The notes beneath the pieces are model-generated. The model made no database searches. It was not told where the DNA came from and saw only the letters and a list, made by a program, of their open reading frames with translations. From contig WOAB01000583.1 in NCBI GenBank assembly GCA_027886185.1, positions 1,488,001 to 1,552,000 on the forward strand: a DNA stretch of 64,000 nucleotides, in the 5' to 3' direction. The position numbers and the translations under genes were made by a program. This DNA is from Rheum nobile. Its lineage: Eukaryota > Streptophyta > Magnoliopsida > Caryophyllales > Polygonaceae. Shown here in pieces: positions 34,685 through 45,048 of the stretch; the stretch's first letter is position 1; the number at the start of each line of letters is the position of its first letter.

Positions 34685-37151
34685 TGATACGCTCTACTTT
34701 ATAGTGCGTAACTAGGACTTGTTACTATGCTATTAGGTGTCATTTGAGTGGGCTTAGGAGATAATTTAGGATGATGGAGCAGTAGAGAAGAAGTGGAGAA
34801 AGTGATGATTTAAGTGAGTTTGGAGCGTCAGAAGCTGAGGAAGGCAAAGCCGCGGACGCGGCCTATGAAGAATTCGCTGAGGTCAAAAACAGGCAAAGCC
34901 GCGACCGCGGCCTAAAAACCGCGATCGCGGCCATTGAAGAAAAATCAGCAGACTCGGATTTCCTTAGTTATTTTATCAGTTTTTATTAATTTGTTTTAAT
35001 TACGTTTTTATGGAAATTGTTATCTTTAGCCTAGGATATAAATACTTTGTTAAACCTAGTTTTCATTATGTTGTTTTTGGAGAACGATCGTTTCTATTGT
35101 TTTTGGAGTTTTTGCAAGACTATGAAGAACTAAGTTCCTTTGCTTAGTCAGACGATTGAAGCCTTCGTTTGATTTGGTTGTGAGATTATAACTCTTGTTC
35201 TACTTCTTTGAATGTTATTGATTCTCTTGAACTTTATTCCTGTGAGTTTTGCTAATTGGTAGACCTGGCAAAATATGACCGACCCGTTCCGACCGAATTT
35301 TTCTGGGTCATAACCCGTGAAGTTGAACCCGAAACCCATTTTCAAACAAACCCGATGACCCGGAAAATTTTCGGGTAAAAAACGGGTCGGGTCAACCAGA
35401 TGGGTCCAAAAAAAAGGCGGGAAAATGAAAAAAAAATACAGCTCACTAAAAAAAACACTCACCCGGGGAAAATTTAGGGTTTATTCTTTCATAACTTCAA
35501 CCCTGGCTGCGCAGCTCCTCTCCTCGCCTCAAGCCCCCTTGTGTTGTTGTGCCTCTCCTCACCTCAAGCCTTTGCGCCTGTCCTCGCCTCATACCACTCA
35601 CTCGCTCATCGTCGCCGATCCACCACGCCACTATCATCTTCGCACCTCTAGCGGCCGTGATAACTCCCTTCTCCGGTTGTCCGTTCGCAGTCGGTGTCTG
35701 GTTCGAACCCCTGTTCCTCTCTTCATCTCTGATACGGCTCCGCTTGTCAAGGGCTTCCCCGTTTCTGCTAATCCTCACCACTTCAAGGTTCATTTTTTTA
35801 TTTCTTTCCCGGTTTTCTTGATTTGGAGATTAAGATTTCAAGTTTACTTGCCTTATATTGATTTTTTTTTATCCTCACCGCTTCAAGCACTAGATTATTT
35901 TATCATTGATTCTTCTTTGCATGTTAGATTGTACAATGTTTTGTGCATTTTTAAATTATGTAGCTAATTTAAGCAAGTGATTTAGGGGTCCTAATTTTCT
36001 GCATGTTCTCTTGAATTAGTTGTTGTTTCATCCTTGATTCCTTGTTGGTACAGTAGCCAAAGAGTTATTGTTTAATTGGCACGATTTATTGTTTAATTTG
36101 TGCAGATAATTGTTCATCCGAACTTTAAATCAAAAGCTAATTAACAATGGTTTATGCATGAATTGGCACGATTATTGTTTAATTTGTGCATACAGCATAC
36201 ATAAAGCTAGATTTGTGCAGATTATTGTTAATTTAGACTATAGTATATAGTGTTAAAATTAAGAGTTAATGCATTATGATAGCATTATTTTTATCGGGAT
36301 TATAATTGAACGATAGATAGCCATGCGAAAAAAAAACTTAATATAAATATTTCGTAAATTAACGCAAATTAAATTAACAAAAAAAAGCAGGAAAAAATTG
36401 CGTAACTCGACCCATTGAGTTGACCCGAACCGACAATAAATCCGTAATAACCTGACCTGGTTTGACCCGGTAAATTTTAGACCCAAAATGACCCGACCCG
36501 AAATGTACTAGAACCCGGGAGTACTCAGACCCGAACCCGCCCGCCCGACCCGATTGCCAGGTCTACTAATTGGCCATTGGTATTACTCTTATGCTAGAGT
36601 TGGATTATTTCTAATTGAAATATCTGATTCAGAGTAGCAACTACGATATTCTAGAACTAGTTGTGATAGTTTATTGTAGAAGAGAATTGATTTGCATGCT
36701 AAGTAAAACTAGTTGTTTTATGTTGCATGTATCTGTTGAAATTCATGAACTTACTGCTCCTATTGAATTGAATCTTGATAGTTTCCTGATTGTTTGATAG
36801 TTAGTATTATCAAGGTCTGGTTGTCCTGTTAATAAACTTAAGAAAAGGAATTGGAACATTCATTGGGTTAAAGAACTAGAGATAATCGATGATCAACCAA
36901 TCAAACTGAAGTGTGGATATCTGTCTGGCTGAGTTCTTTCGTCAATATCTTTTTACATCTTTGTTATTCTGTTAGTTAGTTACGTAGTTTAGAACAAAAA
37001 GCCCAAACTCCCCTTTGTTACTGTTGATAAACGATTTCTGCAAACAAGATAGATAACTTGATTCTCTATGGGTTCGACCCTAACTTGCCAGACTACATTA
37101 GTTGGGTTTTTAAGGTTTATTTGATAGGTACATACGACTAAAGCCTTGTCA
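34685..37151 (+). mobile_element. Solo LTR inserted in the LINE endonuclease, itself hit by a hAT element
   Basis: Starts TGATACGCTC and ends CCTTGTCA. Flanked by TCTAG (34680-34684) and TCTGG (37152-37156), a 5-bp duplication with one change. Removing it restores continuity of the LINE. Net length is about 1.15 kb after the hAT insertion at 35260-36565. It contains short GC-rich GCCGCGGACGCGGC-like motifs near 34850-34935. A Gypsy Tat/Athila-type origin is likely from its style, but no coding part is present. Orientation uncertain. Confidence 0.65.
35260..36565. mobile_element. Non-autonomous hAT element inside the solo LTR
   Basis: Terminal inverted repeat TAGACCTGGCAA at both ends and a perfect 8-bp target duplication CTAATTGG (35252-35259, 36566-36573). 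Both subterminal regions are rich in GACCCG/CGGGTC motifs. A 180-residue plus frame at 35425-35967 shows no known domain. The ends match the type of the element at 40537-41044. Confidence 0.82.
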
Positions 37152-39329
37152 TCTGGACTTACTCTACCTCTCTGAAACTAAATAAAAAATTATATCAAAT
37201 GCAAAATTTTACAATAAACTAGATTTCAAAAATATTTCCATTTCCACTTCACAAGGCTCTCGGGGAGGTCTATGACTTCTTTATAGCAATTCCCCATTTA
37301 ATGCCTTACATAGCCACTCTCCTTAATGGCTCCAATATTATTCTTATTGAATACTACCACAACATCATCCATTTCTTGATTTTTTTTATTTATGCTCCAT
37401 TTCGCAATGATCTTAAAATTGACAATTGGATACAGATTGTAACACTTATTTCCCATTATAATCGTCCTATTATTCTCATTGATGATTTCAATGAATCACT
37501 CAACCTTGCTGACAAATTAGGCGGTATTCCTCCAAAGAGACCAATTGATCACAAACATTCACTCAAACACCGTGGCTGATTGACCAGATTGCATCGCCTA
37601 TTGATTTTATGACTGAATTTGACAGCAAATCTACAGGTTTCTCATTCACATGAAGAAAATCGGCAATTGTACGCCATAATATCATTGAACGCTTGGATAT
37701 GATTATTATTCATGCGACAGTCGCACACACCTACAACAATTTAGTTGTTCATCATCATCCATTTACTACATATGACCACTGTCTCATGACTTTGTCACTT
37801 TGCAAGATCGACAACTTTCGCAAAATTCCCTTTCGTTTTTAAAATGCATGGACATCGAATCCTGACTACATCAATCTTGTTAAAAAAGTATGGAGTTACC
37901 AATACAAGAGAAACTTTATATGAAACAAAATCTTTTCAAAATATATTCGAAAGTTTGGTCACGTAATAAGACGAAAAATAACTTTGAACAACTTAAATCT
38001 ACTGAATTGAAACTCCAAGAACTCCAAACACAATATCTTCATAACTTAACAGATAATGAACTCCTGTCTAAATATCACATACAACTTTTAAAATACAATA
38101 ATTTTCTTGAATTTCAAAGCACATATTGAAAACAATGCGCTAAAATTACATATTTACAAAACACAAATAAAAGTACTCCTTACTTTCAGACCAATGCAAA
38201 TATTAGATCATATAAACAAAAGCTAGTCTCATTTCAAACCCACGATGGTCTGATTCTCTATGATCAAACCAACATTCAACAAGCAATCTCTGACGAACTT
38301 AGAATGAGATTCCATCCCCTTACGACCAATATAACTACACAAGTCGACCTCGCTGTTATTCATCACACAAGAAGAAAATCTTATGCTTCTTAAACAACTG
38401 TTTGCATATGAAATTAAGTAGGTGATATTTGATTTTCCCTACGACAAAACTCTTGGCCTTGATGGACTTCCTACTGAATTCTACCAAAAATATTGGCATG
38501 TTGTTGGAAAATCTGTTATGTCTACAGTTCAATCTTTCTTTTACTCTGGACAATTACTTAAAGAATACACTCAGTCCTTTTTTGCTTTAATTCCTAAAGT
38601 CAATAACCCAATTACCATCAACCACTTCAGACCTATCAGTCTCTGTAACACAATGTACAAGATAATAACAAAAATAATGTCCAACACATTGAAACATCTT
38701 CTTCACCATTTAATTAATCCTTTACAAGGAGCATTTGTACAAGGTAGACTCATACAAGATAACATTATATAACACATGAAAATTTCCATTCTTTTCACAC
38801 AAAAATAAAGGACAAAACAGGATGGATGATTTTGAAATTGGATATGAAAAAAACATATGACAAAGTAGATTATAATTATATTAAAAAGATTTTGCATAAA
38901 TTTGGCTTTCATAATGACTAAGTAAATCTTCTAATGACTTGCGTAACAACTATATCTTTCTCTGTCTTAGTTAATAATGAACCAAGAATTTTGGTCCGCC
39001 TATCATGTGGCATTCATCAAGGAGATCCTATGGCACCCTTAATATTTATCATTGCAATGGAATTCTTAGCATGCACACTATCCCATGAATCACTACAACA
39101 TAATAGAAAAATAGGAATACAATTAACAAGGAATGAAACTTGTATCCCTTTTCTTAACTTTGTTGACGACACATTAATCCTTGCAAATGCTTTCCATACT
39201 AATATGTTACACAATAAATCAATTTTTGACAATTTCACGTCTAAATCCTGCCTTTGGCAAGGGGTATTTTTACAATTTATATTTTGAAACCCTTCTCCCC
39301 CAAAACACATTCCTATTCATGCTACTAAA

Positions 39330-39672
39330 GACGCTAGGCGGGAGCTAGGCGGTGGGGGGGGGGGGGGGGGCTAGCGCCTAGGCGGATTAGAAATGTATCG
39401 GAAAAATTGAATGATTTGAAGCAAAGAATGGGAAAAATTGGAAAATTTTGAAGAAATTGAAAACAAAAAACACAAAATAGGAATAAACATAGCCCGCCTA
39501 GACCCGCCTAGCCCGACTTGCCCGCCTAGCCCGATTAGAACTCGACTTGCCCGCCTAGACCCCATTTAGCCCGCCTAGAACCCATCTAGCCCCCCGAGCC
39601 GCCTAGCCATTCCGATTTGGCCAAAATCGGGTCGGTGCTGGGCCGCCTAGCCCGATTTTTAGAACATTGCAC
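39330..39672. repeat. GC-rich CTAGGCGG repeat cluster
   Basis: Many GCTAGGCGG/CCGCCTAGC motifs in both orientations and a run of G residues (about 39353-39370) stand out from AT-rich surroundings. The two halves are partly inverted, suggesting a MITE-like foldback element. No clean target duplication could be read. Confidence 0.45.
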
Positions 39673-40189
39673 GCTACAACCTTATTTTTGTTTGTTTCTT
39701 CCATGGCTATCGATCTTTTTCAAGTTCATCTAGTTTGGAGACATTCGACTCATCCTTATTTGGTCGTTCTTGTAGATTCTTCTACAATTGAAGTCAAATT
39801 ATTTCCTTTTCTTTTGTTTTGTGGAAATCTTTCCAATTGCTAATTGTAATTGGTGATTCTTCCATAGTCAAAAGGGAATTCTTGGCCCTTCCTTTTGTTC
39901 TACTCAATTTGCCCTAATCTTCATCCTTGCTTTCATTGTGTTCAATTTGCCCTCATCTTCTTACTCTTTGCTTTCTTTCTATTCAATTCTTTTCCTTCGA
40001 GTCATTATTCTTGAGACCACAAGGTGTTCGATGAATTGCATGAACGAGATATAGTGAGTTGAACATGAATTAATGTCATATAGGGGTGGATAAATTAGTT
40101 TGTTTCCACATTTTCTTTTGACATTTGACAAGCAGAACATGAGAAAGTCATGATAACGAGAAAAAATGAAAGGAAACACAGTGGCTTAA
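39673..40189. other. Intergenic, nothing recognised
   Basis: T-rich sequence with no supported gene or repeat border. Confidence 0.45.
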
Positions 40190-40493
40190 TATGAACATTG
40201 ACACGATTATATATGAACCTTATATGACTAAATATGAACCTTGAAACATAATATATGAACCCCTAGTTATTTTTATAGTGCACGAAGTATGAAAAAAAAT
40301 ATAAAGTTTTTAGAAAAATAAATATGAACCTTAGATGACTATATATGAACATTGACGTGTTAGATATAAACCCTTATGTTTCTATTGCTGCAAAGTATGA
40401 TAAAAAAATATTAACTTTAAGGGAATATATCTGAACTTGAACATGATCTAAGTTTGCCCGACTTGAACATAGACTTTTCACAAGCGTAATATG

Positions 40494-41080
40494 TAGCCTA
40501 TGAGGGATTCAAACCCACATCTATGTGTACTAACACTAGACCTGGGCAAACGCGGGTTGGCCCGTCTGGCCTGACCCGTCCGTCTGTGTAAATGGGAGGG
40601 AACAAACAAGCTCGTAAGCCCTAAAGGGCCGAAAAAACTCAGCTCGGATACCAGGAGGGCCGGGTATAGACAATCCAACCTTGTAGGGTCAAAAAGTCTG
40701 ACCCGTATATAATATATATTATTTATATATATAGTTATTAGTTTATTACTACTAAAAAACAAAAAAAAGGCTTAAACTAAATAATATAAATACCCAACTT
40801 TTTTAGGGTTTCAACTTCCTCCCCTCTCACATGCTGCATCTGTAAAGATTTTAATGATTTTTAATTTATATAGAAAATTATTCAACCGAATCCTGACGGG
40901 CTACCCGGGCTCGGGAATGCGGGCGGGTATGGACAGTTGCCCAAGCCCTATTCTCGGGCTCGGCCCGACCCCGATAAACGGGCAACAATTTCATGTCAAG
41001 CCCGGACCATATTCGGCTCGGGCCCGAGGATGCTCAGGGATCTAACTAACACATTGCTCTACCATTTAAGCTAATAGGCT
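40494..41080 (-). ncRNA. tRNA-like sequence split by a hAT insertion
   Basis: Ignoring the 508-bp insert plus one 8-bp duplicate, the minus strand gives a 71-base tRNA-like sequence. It has a 7-bp acceptor stem (AGCCTAT with ATAGGCT), an A box TAGCTTAAATGG, a D-stem GCTT/GAGC, a B box GGTTTGAATCC and an anticodon stem ATGTG/CACAT. The anticodon loop has only six bases, so it is probably a decayed tRNA or the head of a SINE rather than a working gene. Confidence 0.5.
40537..41044. mobile_element. hAT-type MITE inside the tRNA-like sequence
   Basis: Perfect 8-bp target duplication ACTAACAC (40529-40536, 41045-41052). Left end TAGACCTGGGCAAACGCGGG; right end, reverse complement, TAGATCCCTGAGC. 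Rich in CGGGC/GCCCG motifs, no coding capacity. Same end type as 35260-36565. Confidence 0.78.
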
Positions 41081-41330
41081 TTGACAAAGTCAATTATTTG
41101 GGTATGTAACACATGAACCCTTAGTCTTTTATGGTGCACAAAACATGAACATTTTTCAAAAGACTAAGTATGAATCTTAGAAGACTAGATATGAACATTT
41201 ACATATAACACATGAACCCTAAGTTTTTTCTATGATGCACAAAATATGTAAATAAACATGAACATTTTCAAATGACTAAAGAACCTTAACGGATTATAGA
41301 TGAACATTCATGCTTAAGACATGAGCTCAA

Positions 41331-42170
41331 TCATTCGTACAATTTATTTTATCTTCAAGTAAGCCCTAGAATATTTTGAATCTAGAAAATTCCAAAGTTT
41401 GTACAACAAATTAGATTCAATGTACCTATGAACCATAAAAACACTTCATCAAATGGATTTTTTCACCCACAATAGTTCATTACAAATTTTTGATTTTTCA
41501 ATTTGACAAAGAACCCCCCAAAATATCTGTATTCACTTAAATTTCAAGTTGTTTCAAGCAAATCAAAAAATTCAAACCATTAAAAGTAAAAACGAAATAG
41601 TAAAAGATGAATTTTTACCTTTGTTGTGTGTCGTTGTATGTTAAGCGGTCCATTAGTCTTCAATCTTCATATTCAAGCTTTAGTAGAGCTTTAATGGAGA
41701 TCTCAAAATTCATCGGATGTAAAAATGTGGGTTTGTGCTTTGGAAGGGAAGGAAGAGAGAGTATGTGTGAGGAGTGCAAAAATTGAGGTATGTTTTTGAA
41801 ATTTAAAAGAAATGGGTATTTTTGAAAAAAAGGGTTAAGTTTTGTCAGAATTAAAAAAAAATGTCATTAAAAATTGTACAAAAGACACGTATGGTTTTTA
41901 TTATTGTTTGGAAAAACTATTGAAAATAATCTCAACTTTTACTAATAGATAAAAAATAACTCCATCCTTTCATCTCAACCAAAAATAATCTCAACTTTGA
42001 ATCCATGAAGAAAAAAACATTACAATGAAACAACATAAACTGAAGCAATTTACCGAATTTAACGAAAAACATCATTAGACAATGCATAACTCAATAACTA
42101 AATACACAAAACACGGGAATGAGCCTAATTTTCTCCAAATCGTTGCCAAATGTGTTCCTTCAAATCTTCC
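41331..42170. other. AT-rich flank and 3' end region of the PIF element
   Basis: No gene seen. The left end of the Harbinger-type element should lie here, but I could not identify its short terminal repeat or 3-bp duplication. Confidence 0.4.
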
Positions 42171-43454
42171 TTAAGTTGGCGGTGTGCATTTGAATTCCGA
42201 AGTTGAGCCCTCGTCGTGCTCAGGAAGTTGCTCACTTGATGGTCTATCGGTGGAGTATGTCCAATCCGGGTTATTCATCGATGTAGGCTCTCCACTTACT
42301 CCATGATGACTATAAGAATCTCGTTCATCTTCTACGATCATATTATGTAGAATGATGCAAGCTCTCATTATCTTTCCAATCTTCACAAAATCCAAAGAGA
42401 GTGCCGGGTTACGAATTATTGTGAATCAAGATTGCAACACTCCAAATGCCCTTTCCACATCTTTACGAACAAATTCTTGGTGTTGGGCAAACAACTTGGC
42501 GTTTGGGCCTTGAGGAAGCCGAATTAATTGGACAAATGTCGCCCATGGCGGATAGATGCCATCAGTGAGATAATATCCCATGTTGTATTCATGTCCATTA
42601 AATGTGAAATTTACGTTTGGAGCTCTACCTTCCAAAACGTCATCAAAAACAAGAGATTGATCAAGAACATTAATATCATTAAACGTACCTGGTACCCAAA
42701 AAAATGCATGCCAGAACCACATGTTGTATGATACAACAGCCTCCAAAATGATTGTTGGATGGCCATGTCCATGGGCATATTGACCTTTCCATGCAGTTGG
42801 ACAATTTTTCCACCTCCAATGCATACAATCGATGCTACCCAACATCCTAGAAAATCCACGAGACTCCCCCACATTTAGTAGGTGTTGTGTGTCCGCTTCG
42901 GTTGGACACCTAAGATACTCATCACCAAAAAAGGTAATGATTCCCTGGACAAAATGCTCCAAGCTTAACCTTGCGATTTCTCCAGAAAGACGAAGATACT
43001 CATCACAAGCATCAGCAACAGTTCCATAAGCCAACATACGCAAGGCACTAGTACATTTTTGTAATGCAGATATGCCAAGCTTACCCAATGCATTCGACAT
43101 TTGTTGAAAGTACTCCATACCATTCTCTAGTCTTTCCACAATTCGCATGAAAAGTTCCTTGCGCATTCTGAACCTACGTCGGAAGATATGATCTGGATAA
43201 GTTGGCTCGTCGGAGAAATAATCTTTGTAATGTTGATCAAAGCCTTGTTCCCTTCCTCTATCTTTGAATTTTCGACGAGATCCCCTACGTGGACTTTCTG
43301 CTTGTGCTTTGTATTTGCGTTGTAGAGCGCGTTCTTGAACTTCATTAGTCGCATCAATAGCTTCTTGTAAAAGTCTTTGGTACTCACCATCTTCAGAGCT
43401 ATCACTAGAAAGGAGATGGTTTGAGTTTGAGGAGTTTGAAGATGAACTAGACAT
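42171..43454 (-). pseudogene. PIF/Harbinger transposase (HARBI1-like), one nonsense codon
   Basis: DDE nuclease of plant PIF/Harbinger elements. From the ATG at 43454 the frame covers a charged N-terminus, DYFSDEPTYPDHIFRRRFRM, the first catalytic Asp in SIDCMHWRWKNCP, the second in GTFNDINVLDQS and the Glu region VERAFGVLQS. A TGA at 42426-42428 then interrupts an otherwise continuous frame that resumes with FTIIRNPALS, KIMRACIILHNMIVEDERDS and a normal C-terminus ending at 42171. One C-to-T type change is enough to explain the stop, so the loss is recent. Its partner ORF1 lies upstream on the same strand. Confidence 0.88.
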
Positions 43455-43551
43455 TTTTAATGATTGGAGATTTTGAATGAATTTGATGAGTGAGTAAACC
43501 CTTGTTTATCCTCATTTATATAGATCTGTAAAAAGCTATCAAACTCCTCAA

Positions 43552-43830
43552 TAATGGTATGACATGATATTTTGAAGAAGCAATAAATGGCTCCACATAC
43601 TATCTCTGAAAAGTTGTCCCATGCCAACCACTAGAAGCATCATTATTATGATTTAGTCCAGAAATCAAAAAATAATGGTATGACATGATATCTTGCAGAA
43701 GCAATAAATGGCTCCACATGCTATCTCTGAAAAGTTATCTCATGCCAACCACTAGAAGCATCATTATTATACATTAGTCTAAAAATCAAAAATTAATGGT
43801 ATGACATGATATTTTGTCACATGCCATCAA
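43552..43830. repeat. 121-bp tandem direct repeat
   Basis: TAATGGTATGACATGATAT recurs at 43552, 43673 and 43794, exactly 121 bases apart. The first two units also share AGCAATAAATGGCTCCACAT and CATGCCAACCACTAGAAGCA; the third is partial. It sits between the two Harbinger ORFs. Confidence 0.88.
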
Positions 43831-44091
43831 TTACTTGTTATCTTGTAGATGAAACACTCAAAAGAAGCTATCACATATATGTCATATATAAACATTCATT
43901 ATTACATCTTCCTCATGACATGCGTTACAAGATTGAAACACTCAAGATCGAAACATGCATTACAAGATTAAAACATGCATTACAAGATTTAAATATGCAT
44001 AAACAAGATTGAAACATGCATTCGGAAAACAAAACATGCAAGGTAGAAAATAAACACTTACATCTTCCTCATGAGTACATGGATAAAACTA

Positions 44092-45048
44092 TCACATGTC
44101 AGAGAGTTCTTTCATCAATGTTTGCTTGAGAGTTTCTCCTTCCTGTCCAAGATTAGTTTGCCCTATCAGAAACTGGAGCATGTCCCACTTCTGCTTGTAA
44201 ACCACCCTCTTCTCTCGCTCATTCTCATTCTCATTCTCCATCTCCATCTCCATCTCCTTTTGTTCCATCTCCATCTCCTTGCTCTTCACCGCAGCAAAGT
44301 GAGCTTGATTCTCCCTCTTGCGTGCCTCCTTTGCCATTTCCAATTCATGCGCTCTACTTAACATGGCGTCTTTTTGTCTATACATCTCGTTAGCAAGCTC
44401 ATCCTCTTTATCACGACTTGTAGATGCCACTTTTTCCCCTTTCTTTTACATGCTTTTATACCCTCTGGACGCTCCATAGTATGGCCACTAAAAGCACTTG
44501 TCGGGGTATTTACATTTAGAGTATCACCTTCCATATCAGAAATCAATCTTTTAGAGCTTGCTACACTTCCGGAGCTTGGATTGTTCTGGTTGACCTTGTT
44601 CAAATAATATTGACTCCATTTGGGCTCGTTACAAAGAGCTCTCCATGCATGCATTTCACAAAAACTCTTCCCCACATCTTCTAAATAATCCAAATAAGCC
44701 TTAGTAACAACATCGTCCTCTGACTCCCTACTGCCTTTGTTTCTACTAGCCGCTACATAATAGCCATTAAACTTAGTTACACTTTTACTCATTACATGTC
44801 ATCTATTCTTACAACTTTTCATGTCTCGCTCTAGTTGGCCTAGTTCTCTATAAGTGGTCCAGTAGGCTATAACTCGCTTCCAGAATGAGGCTGAAGTTTG
44901 GTTCATGTTTGTTATCGCATCCTTATTGGTGTTGATGTACCCACTGATGAGGATCAGATCTTCAGCCTCACCCCTGGAGCATCTTTTGGGTTTAGTGGAG
45001 TCACCGGTAACACGACCACGTCCACGACCACGACCGCTATGCTGAGTT
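44092..45048 (-). pseudogene. PIF/Harbinger ORF1 (SANT/Myb-like DNA-binding protein), broken
   Basis: ORF1 of PIF/Harbinger elements is a SANT/Myb-like protein that recruits the transposase. Minus strand shows GRGRGRGRVTGDSTKPKRCS, a SANT-like helix region (EAEDLILISGYINTNKDAIT, ASFWKRVIAYW, RDMKSCKNR) and, after a TGA at 44799-44801 where the family has Trp, KFNGYYVAASRNKGSRES and MHAWRALCNEPKWSQYYLNK. A one-base shift near 44435 leads into a coiled-coil tail with MEMEQKEMEMEMENENENER, ending at 44092. The N-terminus is missing because the frame joins UGT sequence at 45048. Confidence 0.78.

Larger units (their letters stand above)
34597..39290 (+). pseudogene. Degenerate LINE: endonuclease and reverse transcriptase, interrupted by a solo LTR
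   Basis: The endonuclease starts at 34597 (MKFG, stop, WNSRGV) and is cut at 34684. It resumes at 37152 with LDLLYLSETK, the classical LINE endonuclease block, in a continuous frame once the LTR and one target copy are ignored. RT follows: LGLDGLPTEFYQKYW (38453), FRPISLCNTMYKI, GAFVQGRLIQDNI, then frameshifted stretches, GIHQGDPMAPLIF and the catalytic FVDD at 39159-39170. It ends near 39290 with no RNase H or poly(A). Many stops and shifts make it old. Confidence 0.8.
40190..41330. repeat. Degenerate tandem repeats (ATATGAAC family), interrupted
   Basis: Units of about 100-130 bases share CTTAGATGACTATATATGAAC, an AACCC block and a TGCAC/AAAGTATG block. Copies are visible near 40190, 40320, 41110, 41165 and 41255. 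The array is interrupted by the tRNA-like sequence and hAT element at 40494-41080. Confidence 0.5.

Noticed and set aside
35425..35967. 180-residue plus frame as a host gene
   Set aside because: It lies wholly inside a hAT element with a perfect target duplication, has low-complexity Ser/Leu/Pro content and no recognised domain.
39345..39372. Long G run as a quadruplex regulatory element
   Set aside because: It sits in a GC-rich repeat cluster and may be an assembly-sensitive homopolymer; no gene nearby that it could regulate.
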